Part shown: one piece after another, positions 26,922 through 35,265 of the stretch
Position numbering within the stretch: position 1 is the stretch's first letter
Layout: each line of letters opens with the position of its first letter
Source: PALSA-1335 sp965231025
GTDB taxonomy: Bacteria > Patescibacteriota > Gracilibacteria > UBA1369
DNA: 64,000 nucleotides
Direction: 5' to 3'
Assembly (NCBI GenBank): GCA_965231025.1
Contig: OZ246407.1
Coordinates: 248,001 to 312,000 of the forward strand
Position numbers and translations under genes: made by a program
Notes under the pieces: generated by a model
What the model was told of the DNA's origin: nothing
Databases searched by the model: none
What the model saw: only the letters and a program-made list of their open reading frames with translations

Positions 26922-28244
26922 TTAGAACGCCGTGGTTTTTCCATCTTTCATCGCAAGCAAAGTGTCCGAATCGCGTTCGTATTTAAGAGTAACGTTATAG
27001 ATCGCGCTGAAATAGTAGTCGACGGGGCCCGTTCCTATGCCGATCGTGTCCGTCTCAATCAGGACGGAATCTTTCATCTGATCCAGAAAAACTTTCCCCT
27101 TGCCCTGGACCAGAAGATTTTTGCGCAATTCACTCAGGAAATCCGCAGAGGTGCTCCCGGTGGACGAAGGATTATTCTCATTGTACCGGATGGTACCCAT
27201 AATGAACCTGATCTCCTCGTCGAGATGGGGTCTCAACAATCCATTGCCTATTTGAGTGTAGACGATCAGGAACGTTTTATTCGGCAACTCCATGTAAAAA
27301 TCCTGGAGGCCGTTGGTTGGAATGGCGATGCTGGCGTAGGGATACCCGTTCAAAGTACTCTTCTGTATTGTTGCTGAGGAGTCATACTGCAGCTTTGCCA
27401 GATAGGCATCGAGGGTGAGGTGATCCTTGTTCTCATCCACGACCATATAAACGGTTGAGCTGTTCGGAAAAATGCGGGCAAAACTCGTCTGCCCGTTGCC
27501 GACATCCTGCTTCCAGAAAATCATGTGGTTTCCCGCCTGGATCTTGAGCCACGAAAAAGGGTATTTCACGGAGTAGTGGTCCGTAGGATGAATAAACTGC
27601 GGCCAGTTGGTGCTCAGCGGAAACTGATCGATGCCTTTTTCACGCATGTACATCAAACGGTAAACGATTTCCGCGAACTCCGCCCTGGTCATCTGCCGTT
27701 CGCCGTGGAGCTTTCCGTCGTCTTCGGGTTCAACGATCACCTTATCCTTGGAGTATTGTGCATACAAGCCGTACCAGACATCTTTGGCGACATCGGGATA
27801 GGGATCTTTATCCACGGCATCCGGGAGCTTTGCCTGAAAACTGAGCAGTATGACCTTTAAGCTCTCGGCAAGATTGATCGTGTTTTCCGGTTTAAAATTC
27901 CCGTCCGGATAACCCTCCACGATCCTGAGTTCGAACGCTTTGCGCACATACTGGTAAAACCAGTCGCCGGATTTCACGTCCGGGAATACGATGAGCTGCG
28001 CGGTTTCCAAAGGGGTGGCGGTTCCAAGCAGCAGAATTTTAAGGGCCTCCGCGCGGTTGATCTTGCGGTCGGGCTGAAACGTACCATCGGGATATCCGCT
28101 GATGACTCCTTTGGATTTCAGGTATTCGACGGAGGCGGAATGTTCGGAATTATCGGGGACATCGGCAAAACTCCCCGCCGAAGCGTGAAGCCCAAAGCCC
28201 GTAACGGCCAGTACGACGGTGATAGCGCGTAAAAATATTTTCAT
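26922..28244 (-). CDS. Secreted protein with three SLH domains and a C-terminal lipoprotein-like domain
   Basis: A 440-residue protein with a signal peptide (cleavage near ASAG, residue 24). Three SLH repeats span about residues 25-200 (FADVPDNSEHSASVEYLK, GYPDGTFQPDRKINRAEA and so on). A C-terminal beta-rich domain follows (about 215-440) that resembles PsbP or similar stress lipoprotein folds (YSVKYPFSWLKIQAG); that resemblance is weak. It is probably anchored to the wall through the SLH part. It lies 12 bp downstream of the DsbA-like gene. Confidence 0.85.
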   Translation of the reverse strand: MKIFLRAITVVLAVTGFGLHASAGSFADVPDNSEHSASVEYLKSKGVISGYPDGTFQPDRKINRAEALKILLLGTATPLETAQLIVFPDVKSGDWFYQYVRKAFELRIVEGYPDGNFKPENTINLAESLKVILLSFQAKLPDAVDKDPYPDVAKDVWYGLYAQYSKDKVIVEPEDDGKLHGERQMTRAEFAEIVYRLMYMREKGIDQFPLSTNWPQFIHPTDHYSVKYPFSWLKIQAGNHMIFWKQDVGNGQTSFARIFPNSSTVYMVVDENKDHLTLDAYLAKLQYDSSATIQKSTLNGYPYASIAIPTNGLQDFYMELPNKTFLIVYTQIGNGLLRPHLDEEIRFIMGTIRYNENNPSSTGSTSADFLSELRKNLLVQGKGKVFLDQMKDSVLIETDTIGIGTGPVDYYFSAIYNVTLKYERDSDTLLAMKDGKTTAF

Positions 28245-28256
28245 TCGGTGACGTTT

Positions 28257-29330
28257 TTATTTCTTAAGTTCCTGGTCAATGAGTGTTTTTAATTCGTCGT
28301 ATGACAGAAGTCCGGACTGGAAACTCTTATTGATGAAGAACGTAGGCGGGGCATTGACGCCATAATCGATAGCCTCGAGAGTTTGCTGTTCAACGGTCTT
28401 GGAATGGATCTTGTCCTCAAGACACGTCTGGAAAACGCCGCCGTTCATTCCGATGGATTTGGCGTACGCGGTGAGTGTTGAATTGACGTAGCCAAGGGCA
28501 TCCTCGGCTGTCGTGAACGTCTGGAGTTTGGCGAGCATTTCCGGTTGTCCCTTGAATATGCGAGCCTGCATCTCTGAAAACTTATTCTGGTCGGCCGCGC
28601 AATCGGCACCCTGCCCGAGCTGATTATAGACATCCCCCGGTTCAAAATGTTTGTAGACCACGCTCACGGTTCCAGGATATTCCTTGAGGATCTTTTGCAG
28701 GGCGTCCTGGGCCGTCGCGCAGTGATCGCAGGCGTAACTTTCATAAGCCTGGATGACGACCTTTGCCTGTGAAGGATCCGCGCCGGAAACCTGCCCGCCG
28801 GTATACGGAGGAATCTGGAGATGCTCAAGCGGCGCGAGCCGGATGAAATAAAAATCTTCCCCTTTGTTCACATACTGCTGAAGAGCCTGGAACTGGGGAT
28901 GCTGTTCTATGGACTGATCCAGAAAAACCTGCGGCAGATACTTCAGGCTGCTCTTGGCGATAAGCTTCTGGGCCTCCGGAGTTTTGATATCGAGCCACGT
29001 GGTTTTCAGCTCCGTGGACTGAAGTGCGCGGGTGGGATCGGCAAGGTTTTCCAGAAACTGATCCATTCTCATTTTTTGATCTTCCGACGAAGAGTTGTAA
29101 ACCACCGTCACGGGCAGTTGGAATAATTGCTTCTGTGCGTTTTCGGCCTGCCGGGTTCCCCACAGGAGAGCATCGACGGACCGGTTGAATTCCGGCTGGT
29201 AGGTGTAAAGCCCAAAAACGACCAGGACCAGGAAAAGGACCGCGGAACTTATGATCCAGATGCCGTGATTGGCATTGGTGATAAAAATATATTTTGACAG
29301 TCTTTTTATTTTTTTCTTGATGTTTTTCAT
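28257..29330 (-). CDS. Membrane-anchored DsbA-like thioredoxin-fold protein
   Basis: A 357-residue protein: basic N-terminus, one membrane helix (about residues 25-45), and an extracytoplasmic region ending in a DsbA/DSBA-like thioredoxin fold (about 190-355). The active site is CDHC, and the cis-proline region is NAPPTFFINK. A role in disulfide formation or isomerisation of exported proteins is likely, which suits the cysteine-bearing SLH proteins and pilin. ATG 29330 was chosen; the longer frame overlaps the upstream gene. Gap to the upstream thioredoxin-like gene is 16 bp. Confidence 0.85.
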   Translation of the reverse strand: MKNIKKKIKRLSKYIFITNANHGIWIISSAVLFLVLVVFGLYTYQPEFNRSVDALLWGTRQAENAQKQLFQLPVTVVYNSSSEDQKMRMDQFLENLADPTRALQSTELKTTWLDIKTPEAQKLIAKSSLKYLPQVFLDQSIEQHPQFQALQQYVNKGEDFYFIRLAPLEHLQIPPYTGGQVSGADPSQAKVVIQAYESYACDHCATAQDALQKILKEYPGTVSVVYKHFEPGDVYNQLGQGADCAADQNKFSEMQARIFKGQPEMLAKLQTFTTAEDALGYVNSTLTAYAKSIGMNGGVFQTCLEDKIHSKTVEQQTLEAIDYGVNAPPTFFINKSFQSGLLSYDELKTLIDQELKK

Positions 29331-29346
29331 GAGGAATGAATATGAA

Positions 29347-29739
29347 TCACGGAGCGGAGCAACCGCCGAGCGCCGACAAATTCCTGAAAGTCTGAATACC
29401 CTCCACGCTTTGCCCATTATACATCCAAGTGGGGTAGCCCTGAATACCATTCCGGGTACATTCCTCTTGATGGATGTCACAATTAATGTAGTGGATACGC
29501 TTAAAATCATCCTCAAACATCCCTTTTTGCAACTGACAATTTGGACAGGTGTCCGTGCCGTACATCGTCACTCCTTTCGTTGCCAGACATTCCGCGAACG
29601 CGGCCCTCGGAGCGATCGTCCGTGATGCCGTGTCCTTGGGCCACAGCACCAAAACCAGCGTAATCAAAACTGCTGCAGCCACGATGAGGAAGAACATTTT
29701 TTGGTCTGAGCGCTTTGAATGTGACAAATGCTCGTTCAT
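29347..29739 (-). CDS. Membrane-anchored thioredoxin/glutaredoxin-like protein
   Basis: A 130-residue protein with one N-terminal membrane helix (about residues 14-34) and a small thioredoxin fold with active site CPNC (MYGTDTCPNCQLQK) and cis-proline motif GYPTW. It resembles the thioredoxin domain that accompanies VKOR in disulfide oxidation, and may be the redox partner of the DsbA-like protein behind it. No VKOR gene is visible in the window. TTACCC directly precedes ATG. Confidence 0.85.
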   Translation of the reverse strand: MNEHLSHSKRSDQKMFFLIVAAAVLITLVLVLWPKDTASRTIAPRAAFAECLATKGVTMYGTDTCPNCQLQKGMFEDDFKRIHYINCDIHQEECTRNGIQGYPTWMYNGQSVEGIQTFRNLSALGGCSAP

Positions 29740-29748
29740 GGGTAAGGC

Positions 29749-31122
29749 TTAAAAAGCGATCTCCCCGGGCGAATACGTATCAAGATTTTTTTTGCCGATC
29801 CGTTTGACCACCTCTTCAACAGCATTTTCAAAAGGTACGGTCACCTGGGTGCCGACGGACATGTCTCTGATAATGATGGTCCCTTCCCGCACCTCGGTCA
29901 GGCCAAGAATCAGGGTGTAGGGAACTTTAAACTTATCGGCGAGGCGCATTTGCGTCTTGATGGCTCCTTTTCCCAAAGCCCCCATCGTGCGGACGCCCGC
30001 TTCGCGAAGTTCGGAAATCAAGGGAAGGCACTTTTTCTTCGCCTCGTCGCCGAGCTGGGCAACAAAAACATGCAGATCATCTTTTTCTGGCACGCGGATC
30101 TTTTCACGTTTCATGGCCGCGACGATGCGTTCCATCCCTGCCGCAAAACCGCACGCGGGAGTTTTCTGTCCTCCCATCAGTTCGATGAGACCGTCGTAAC
30201 GTCCGCCCCCTCCGATCGCGTTCTGGGCGCCGTCATGCTTGTCCCAGAACTCGAACACAGTTTTGGTGTAATAATCCAATCCGCGGACCAGGCTGTTGTT
30301 CTGGTGGTATTTGATGCCCATCTCTTCCAAAAACTCTTTGACGTTCTTGTCGTATTCCTTGCATTCGGTGCAGAGATAGTCGCCGAGTTTAGGTGCGATT
30401 TGAGCCAGAATCTGGCAATCTTCCTCTTTGCAGTCCAGAAGCCGGAGAGGATTTTTTTCGAGACGGTACTTGCAGTCCGCACAGAGCGAACGCTCTTTTC
30501 CGAAATAGAAATCTTTCAGAATGTTGATGTAGTTCGGGCGGCATACCTCGCAGCCGATGCTGTTGATCTGGAGATTGAAAAGTTCGGCGATGCCGAGATC
30601 GTTCAGAATCGTGTAGGCGGTCTGGATAACCTGGGCGTCCAGCGCGGGGTCGGTTTCACCGATACACTCAAACCCGAACTGCCAGAACATGCGGTAACGG
30701 CCTTTCTGCGGACGGTCGTAACGGAAGTGCGGTTCAATGTAATACAGTTCAACCGGCTGGGGCAAAGCCTGCATCCCGTTTTGAATGTAGGAACGCACAA
30801 CGCCGGCCGTCCCCTCCGGTTTCAGCGTCAAGCTGCGGCCCTTGCGGTCCTGGAACGTATACATCTCTTTGCTCACGATGTCGCTCGTGGACCCGATGCT
30901 CCGGGTAAATACATCGGTAAACTCAAAAATCGGCGTCGTGATGCGACGGAAACCCGCCTGACGGCAGCGGTGGCGAACGGATTTTTTGATGAAAGTGTGA
31001 TACTTGTGGTCGTTGGGGAGAATATCGTGCACCCCCTTTGGAGTTTGATACGGAGGAGCCAGAGGGCCCGTTTGGGAACCTTCTTCTTCGTCATTCATGT
31101 AGTTTTGCTTCTTGCTGTCCAT
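29749..31122 (-). CDS. hisS: Histidyl-tRNA synthetase
   Basis: A 457-residue class II synthetase. Motif 2 (HFRYDRPQKGRYRMFWQFGFE), the histidine-specific motifs (LVRGLDYYTKTVFEF and GGGGRYDGL) and the anticodon-binding C-terminal domain are present. A cysteine-rich insertion (about residues 185-250, with CEVC, CADC and CTEC) could bind zinc. ATG 31122 is preferred because a promoter with -10 TATACT ends 31 bp before it; the longer open frame would begin upstream of that promoter. It is followed after 9 bp by the thioredoxin-like gene. Confidence 0.97.
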   Translation of the reverse strand: MDSKKQNYMNDEEEGSQTGPLAPPYQTPKGVHDILPNDHKYHTFIKKSVRHRCRQAGFRRITTPIFEFTDVFTRSIGSTSDIVSKEMYTFQDRKGRSLTLKPEGTAGVVRSYIQNGMQALPQPVELYYIEPHFRYDRPQKGRYRMFWQFGFECIGETDPALDAQVIQTAYTILNDLGIAELFNLQINSIGCEVCRPNYINILKDFYFGKERSLCADCKYRLEKNPLRLLDCKEEDCQILAQIAPKLGDYLCTECKEYDKNVKEFLEEMGIKYHQNNSLVRGLDYYTKTVFEFWDKHDGAQNAIGGGGRYDGLIELMGGQKTPACGFAAGMERIVAAMKREKIRVPEKDDLHVFVAQLGDEAKKKCLPLISELREAGVRTMGALGKGAIKTQMRLADKFKVPYTLILGLTEVREGTIIIRDMSVGTQVTVPFENAVEEVVKRIGKKNLDTYSPGEIAF

Positions 31123-31152
31123 AAAGAATATTGAGTAACGTAAACACCAAGG

Positions 31153-31180
31153 AGTATAGCACAAAACACCCGATGCACAA
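31153..31180 (-). promoter_or_regulatory. Promoter of hisS
   Basis: On the reverse strand TTGTGC, 16-bp spacer, TATACT, with an extended TGC before the -10. Expected start near 31146. Confidence 0.7.
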
Positions 31181-31218
31181 GGGATAAAGTGGCTTTTCTC
31201 CAATATATTTTTTGAATG

Positions 31219-32388
31219 TTATTTTGAACAAAGACGGAGATTCGGGTCTCCCAAAATGACAGATCCGGCTTTGGCAGTGTTATGGAATTTCTGAAGGCCC
31301 CCGGCGCGTTGCGCATGAAAAAACGCCGCACCGGCGATCATCGCCGCGTTGTCGGTACAGTAAGAAACGTCGGCGGGAAAATCAAACACCGGCCTGGTTT
31401 TCAACGGCACAGTTCTTCCTTTTGAATCATGAAAAAACCCTTTTTCAATTTTTTCCTTGATCATGGACCTCAGGCGCAGGTTGGCGGAAACCCCGCCCGA
31501 AATGATGACAGTTTTTGCCTTGAATTTTTGGGAAGCGCGCAAAAGTTTGTCGGAAAGAACGCCGCACACGGCTTCCTGAAAACTTGCCGAGCAATCGGCG
31601 GTAAACTCTTCGCCGAGGCGGCCGTTTTCCTCATGCTCCGCGCGGATAAAATTGAGCATCGAGGTTTTGAGTCCCGAAAAACTGAAATCAAAATTATCGT
31701 CGCCCATATAGGCCCTGGGGAATTGGTATCTGCCGGCGTTTCCCGCATGCGCGGCACGGGCAATGTGTGGGCCGCCGGGATAACCCATGCCAAGCAGACG
31801 CGCCACTTTGTCAAAAGCCTCGCCGGCTGCGTCATCCAGAGTTTCTCCGAGAAGGGTGAATGTGTCGTGGCCGCTCATGAGCACCAGCTCGTTGTGCCCG
31901 CCGGAAGCCGTTAAAACAACACAGGGAAACTCAACATGATCCGCGCTTCGCCAACCTGCGGCACCATGGTCGGCACCAAGCGGGTTCAGCCAGTTCGCGT
32001 AAATGTGTCCGGCAATATGGTTCACGGGAATCAAAGGTTTTCCAAAAACGGTGGCAATCGTTGAAGCAGCGGTGGTGCCGATGATAAGGGAACTTAACAG
32101 GCCAGGGCCCTGAGTAACGGCAATGGCGTCAATATCTTCCAGCGACAATGTTTTTTCACGCCAGCTTTTTTTTGCCCGCAAAATTTTTGCCGCAATCTGC
32201 AGGGCCTCTTCGATCACCGGAATAATCTTCACCACATGTTCGCGCGCGGCAACCTCGGGAACAACGCCTCCCGTGGCCTGGTGCAGCGGCACCTGTGAAA
32301 AAATCACGTTGCTCAAAACTTTCACGCCGTCTTCAACGACCGCGGACGAAGTCTCATCGCACGAAGTTTCAATTCCTAAAATTCGCAT
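31219..32388 (-). CDS. tsaD: tRNA N6-adenosine threonylcarbamoyltransferase TsaD
   Basis: A 389-residue Kae1/TsaD protein that transfers the threonylcarbamoyl group to A37 of tRNA. Present are MRILGIETSCDETS, metal-binding HQATGGVVPEVAAREH and HIAGHIYAN, ASGGHNELV, and the C-terminal YCTDNAAMIA. Start 32388 gives the exact family N-terminus; an ATG 20 codons earlier is unlikely. Together with sua5 in this window it supplies the two core enzymes of t6A synthesis. Confidence 0.97.
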   Translation of the reverse strand: MRILGIETSCDETSSAVVEDGVKVLSNVIFSQVPLHQATGGVVPEVAAREHVVKIIPVIEEALQIAAKILRAKKSWREKTLSLEDIDAIAVTQGPGLLSSLIIGTTAASTIATVFGKPLIPVNHIAGHIYANWLNPLGADHGAAGWRSADHVEFPCVVLTASGGHNELVLMSGHDTFTLLGETLDDAAGEAFDKVARLLGMGYPGGPHIARAAHAGNAGRYQFPRAYMGDDNFDFSFSGLKTSMLNFIRAEHEENGRLGEEFTADCSASFQEAVCGVLSDKLLRASQKFKAKTVIISGGVSANLRLRSMIKEKIEKGFFHDSKGRTVPLKTRPVFDFPADVSYCTDNAAMIAGAAFFHAQRAGGLQKFHNTAKAGSVILGDPNLRLCSK

Positions 32389-32444
32389 GGCAAAGAATAC
32401 AGTCACAACGAGTGTAAGGAGTGGAAAGGAAGAAAGCAACCGCT

Positions 32445-33719
32445 TCACTGTCTCCGAATGATCTGTTCGGGCTGAGCAACTCTGATACCGGCCTGTGAAG
32501 CGTCACGAAATATTTTTTGGGCATCGGCCAGTTTCTGGCTCAATTCAGCGGCCTTGGAACGTTCACACGTGACCCCGGTACGCGAGACTTCTCTCGCCAG
32601 ATTGACTGCCGTTTCCAACGCCACGATGGTCGCGGAAATAACTTCGGTTGAAGGCAACTGTTTCAGTTGCTCCAGGATTTTATCGGCACCGGTTGCCAGG
32701 GTGTCCAGCTGGCTCCTTTGTTCCTGGATGCGGATTTCATCCGGATTGCCAAGGAGTTGTTCGCACATCCATTCGGTTGGGCGGGCTGCCCAGTTTCCGG
32801 CCCGCTCGACCCATCCTCTGTTGGCAGGTGCGGCCGATACGTTAAAGGCAACAATTCCACCGTGGATCTCAGCGACGACATCATGGGCTTTCACGAGCTT
32901 TTTTTGCGTGTCCTGTTCATTGAGAGCCGTCTGGAGTATTTCACGGTCTTTGGCGTCATTCGCGGCATATTGGTTCTCACCGTGTTGCACAATGGACGAC
33001 ATGGAATCGGCAATGCCGGTCGCTCCTTCCGATTCCAGGATCTGGGCGAGGGACACCGTTTCCCCTTTGTAAGCTACCATGGCCAGATACGCGTCATAAA
33101 ACGCCAACCCCGCCCCGGCGACCTGAGCCGCCGGGCCGATAACCCTCGCGGACTTCGAACCCAAGGTGGCCATTCTGGCAACAAGAGGAACTCCGGCGCT
33201 GTTGACGATCACCTCTCTGGCAAAAATACGGGGACCTATTCTCACGACCTGGAACGCCTGGGTTCCGAATCTTTTGATGACGGGATTGATCGCGCGCGCT
33301 TCCACGGCATACGCAATGCGTTTCCCCAGCGTAAAAAACGAGCGCTCGGCATGTTCCACCATCTGTTCCGCGGTAGCCACCGAAAGTGCTCCGCCGGAAG
33401 CTCCGGAAAGCGCCAGTAATACCTTCCGGAAGGTTTCCACGGACACGTACATTCTGAGCGTATTCAACATGGCAATCCGGATCCCGGGAACAATTTTCGG
33501 TATCATTGCGGCAAGGGTGGATTCATCAGGGGTAATCTTTTCCAGGAGCTCTTCGCCGGCTCTTTGCCCGTTCAATGCGCACTGCTTCTGTACTTCGTCC
33601 TTATTGAAATCCAGCCCGAGTTCCGTCGCGATGGCGTCGGTCGCCGCAAAAATATTGGTCATCTCGGCCTGCACGGCCTGTTCAACAGCTTTACCTTTTG
33701 GTGTCTCGGATGGATGCAT
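32445..33719 (-). CDS. Unknown protein with central hydrophobic helices
   Basis: A 424-residue protein. Residues about 75-120 and 165-215 are rich in small hydrophobic residues and could form membrane-associated helices (VARMATLGSKSARVIGPAAQ; AGAGLAFYDAYLAMVAY). The rest is helical and polar. No family is recognised and no catalytic motif is visible. The gene starts 7 bp after a small helical gene and probably shares its transcript. No Shine-Dalgarno sequence is visible. Confidence 0.8.
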   Translation of the reverse strand: MHPSETPKGKAVEQAVQAEMTNIFAATDAIATELGLDFNKDEVQKQCALNGQRAGEELLEKITPDESTLAAMIPKIVPGIRIAMLNTLRMYVSVETFRKVLLALSGASGGALSVATAEQMVEHAERSFFTLGKRIAYAVEARAINPVIKRFGTQAFQVVRIGPRIFAREVIVNSAGVPLVARMATLGSKSARVIGPAAQVAGAGLAFYDAYLAMVAYKGETVSLAQILESEGATGIADSMSSIVQHGENQYAANDAKDREILQTALNEQDTQKKLVKAHDVVAEIHGGIVAFNVSAAPANRGWVERAGNWAARPTEWMCEQLLGNPDEIRIQEQRSQLDTLATGADKILEQLKQLPSTEVISATIVALETAVNLAREVSRTGVTCERSKAAELSQKLADAQKIFRDASQAGIRVAQPEQIIRRQ

Positions 33720-33726
33720 GTTGAAG

Positions 33727-33990
33727 TTACTTATTGAGATATTTTTGTTTTTTTATCCGCTCCTTCAACACTTCGCGCGCAACCTGCGCCGAAAGATTGT
33801 CCGCATACTGGTTCATTAGAACCTCCTGTTTAGGCTCCAGATCAATCAGCGCGCTGATTTTTGAAAGAAGTTCCGAGTCACCGTTCTTTACCTGCGAAAG
33901 GATCTGAATCCGGACAGGTTCGGGCAGCGCGCGCGCCGTTTCCGATGCAAGGAATCTTGTGATGAATATTTGAATTTCCTGGTCCGTCAT
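33727..33990 (-). CDS. Small helical protein, unknown
   Basis: An 87-residue soluble helical protein (MTDQEIQIFITRFLASE start). An in-frame ATG at 34023 would add eleven residues, but the sequence after 33990 looks like the natural start. It lies 7 bp upstream of the 424-residue gene, which suggests joint function. No family recognised. Confidence 0.65.
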   Translation of the reverse strand: MTDQEIQIFITRFLASETARALPEPVRIQILSQVKNGDSELLSKISALIDLEPKQEVLMNQYADNLSAQVAREVLKERIKKQKYLNK

Positions 33991-34056
33991 ATGATGACTG
34001 TTAATCATAATATGATAGCACACTTCAGCGATGAATTGAAGCCACTCAACCGGGGG

Positions 34057-34908
34057 TCAGTGAACGATTCTCGGAGTAATCCGTGTGCCGATATTCGGAA
34101 TTCCGCGCACAATATCTTTCAAATGCTGAAGGTTTTTGCCGTTAAATTTTCCCCGGGCGATTATCGTGGGAACATCCTGTTCTGCCGCGGCTTTGGCCGC
34201 ACGGAGCTTACTGGCCATGCCTCCCGTGCCGGTCTTGTTGCCGCCCTTTCCGCAGGAAGCGATGAACTCGTCGCTCAGATCATCAACCGAAAGTTCGCGG
34301 ATGAGCTGTGCGCCTTCCTCCTGAGGATTCCGGTCGAACACCCCCTCAACATCGGTGAGAAGAATAAGAATTTTGGCGTGTACCAATTGCGCCAGTCTGG
34401 AAGCCAGCTGGTCGTTGTCACCGAGTTTGAGTTCTTCGTCCGCGATAGGATCGTTTTCATTGGCAATCGTCACAACGTCTTTGGGCTGTGAACGCAGCGT
34501 CCGTAAAATTTTGGCGCGTTCTTTTTCATCGGCAAGATTGGCCCAGGTGAGCAACAACTGGCTCGCGATGCGTGAAGGTTTGGCGGAACCGAACAGGTCG
34601 ACATACTTTGCCATGAGGCGCGGTTGCCCGATGGCGGCATAAATCTGTTTCCGGACGATGGGGTCCATGTTTTCGGCAAGCTCGATGAGTTCTTTCCCGG
34701 CGGCAACCGCGCCGGAGCTCACCAGAATGACCCGTTTCCCGGTATCTTCGATAATCTGCCCGATGCTCTGGGTCAGGTCGCTTAAAAAATTCAGGTCCAG
34801 TTTATTGGGTTCACCATGCCCGTTCGCCTCGCGGGAAACAAGCCCGCTCCCGACTTTGATCACAATGCTGTCGCGTTCCGCTGAATGTTCCTGTTCGTAG
34901 GATGCCAT
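34057..34908 (-). CDS. proB: Glutamate 5-kinase, short form
   Basis: A 283-residue amino-acid kinase that phosphorylates glutamate in the first step of proline synthesis. Motifs are VIKVGSGLVS (substrate and ATP loop), LVSSGAVAAGKE, TIANENDPIADEE, FGDNDxLA-type (KLGDNDQLASRLA) and KTGTGGMASKL. E. coli ProB is 367 residues; the C-terminal PUA domain is absent here. proA and proC are not in the window. Upstream is a proline-codon leader peptide with a terminator, so expression is probably set by charged tRNA-Pro supply. Confidence 0.95.
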   Translation of the reverse strand: MASYEQEHSAERDSIVIKVGSGLVSREANGHGEPNKLDLNFLSDLTQSIGQIIEDTGKRVILVSSGAVAAGKELIELAENMDPIVRKQIYAAIGQPRLMAKYVDLFGSAKPSRIASQLLLTWANLADEKERAKILRTLRSQPKDVVTIANENDPIADEELKLGDNDQLASRLAQLVHAKILILLTDVEGVFDRNPQEEGAQLIRELSVDDLSDEFIASCGKGGNKTGTGGMASKLRAAKAAAEQDVPTIIARGKFNGKNLQHLKDIVRGIPNIGTRITPRIVH

Positions 34909-34933
34909 AAGAAATTGAAGGTTACCTATAAAT

Positions 34934-35021
34934 AAAAAACCCCAGTCTTCTGGGGCCTATTCCATTTTCCGGTTCAAAATAAGCATTACCCCAGAAGGGG
35001 AGAGAATGGCGGGAGAACCGG
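34934..35021 (-). promoter_or_regulatory. Transcription attenuator of proB (proline-sensing)
   Basis: Alternative helices can be read directly. Terminator: CCCCAG (34955-34950), loop AAGA, CTGGGG (34945-34940), then TTTTTT. Antiterminator: CTTCTGGGG at the end of the leader ORF (34997-34989) is a perfect 9-bp complement of CCCCAGAAG (34955-34947). Protector: CCGGTTC in the proline codons (35021-35015) pairs with GAACCGG (34975-34969). A ribosome stalled at the early proline codons leaves the antiterminator free; one reaching the stop covers it and the terminator forms. Complementarity is seen; the mechanism is inferred from trp-type attenuation. Confidence 0.8.
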
Positions 35022-35051
35022 TGCCGGGGGAGTAATGCGGAAATTTTTCAT
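34986..35051 (-). CDS. Proline-rich leader peptide of proB
   Basis: A 21-residue ORF (begins MKNFRITPPAPVLPP, then six more residues) between a strong promoter and proB. Six of its last 14 codons are proline (CCC CCG, CCG, CCG CCA, CCC). It ends with TAA at 34986, 31 nt before the terminator stem. The -10 box ends 8 nt before the ATG, so the mRNA is nearly or fully leaderless. A proline-dense leader in front of a proline-synthesis gene is the hallmark of translation-coupled attenuation. Confidence 0.8.
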   Translation of the reverse strand: MKNFRITPPAPVLPPFSPLLG

Positions 35052-35059
35052 ACGCGCCA

Positions 35060-35087
35060 ATTATAGGAACGGGCGGCAAAAAGTCAA
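35060..35087 (-). promoter_or_regulatory. Promoter of the proB leader
   Basis: On the reverse strand TTGACT (35087-35082), 16-bp spacer and a consensus TATAAT (35065-35060). The likely start lies within a few nucleotides of the leader-peptide ATG at 35051. Confidence 0.85.
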
Positions 35088-35121
35088 ACTGACAGTATTG
35101 CGAATTGATGAGAAGAGCCAG

Positions 35122-35192
35122 CCGCTGCCTTTGAAGTTTCAAAAACACTGGTTGGCCCGCGATCACATCTCCTTTCAGAAGATCGCGGGGAA
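35122..35192. repeat. 71-bp direct repeat, copy A
   Basis: Identical over 71 bp to 36481-36551, in the same orientation, with weaker similarity for about 40 bp beyond on the high-coordinate side (GGAATGG and CGTCGTCAC are shared). Read on the reverse strand it has a 9-bp inverted repeat CCCGCGATC / GATCGCGGG whose loop holds AAAGGAG, then a second dyad TTTGAA / TTCAAA. It also encodes MIAGQPVFLKLQRQRLA from a GTG. It ends 35 bp from the proB leader -35 box and marks the low-coordinate edge of the GC-rich island. Confidence 0.95.
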
Positions 35193-35265
35193 GTAGGGAC
35201 TCAGCGCCGCACGGAATGGTGCACGCGTCGTCACATTGTCTGGTTCGTATCCGAATTCCGGGGCG

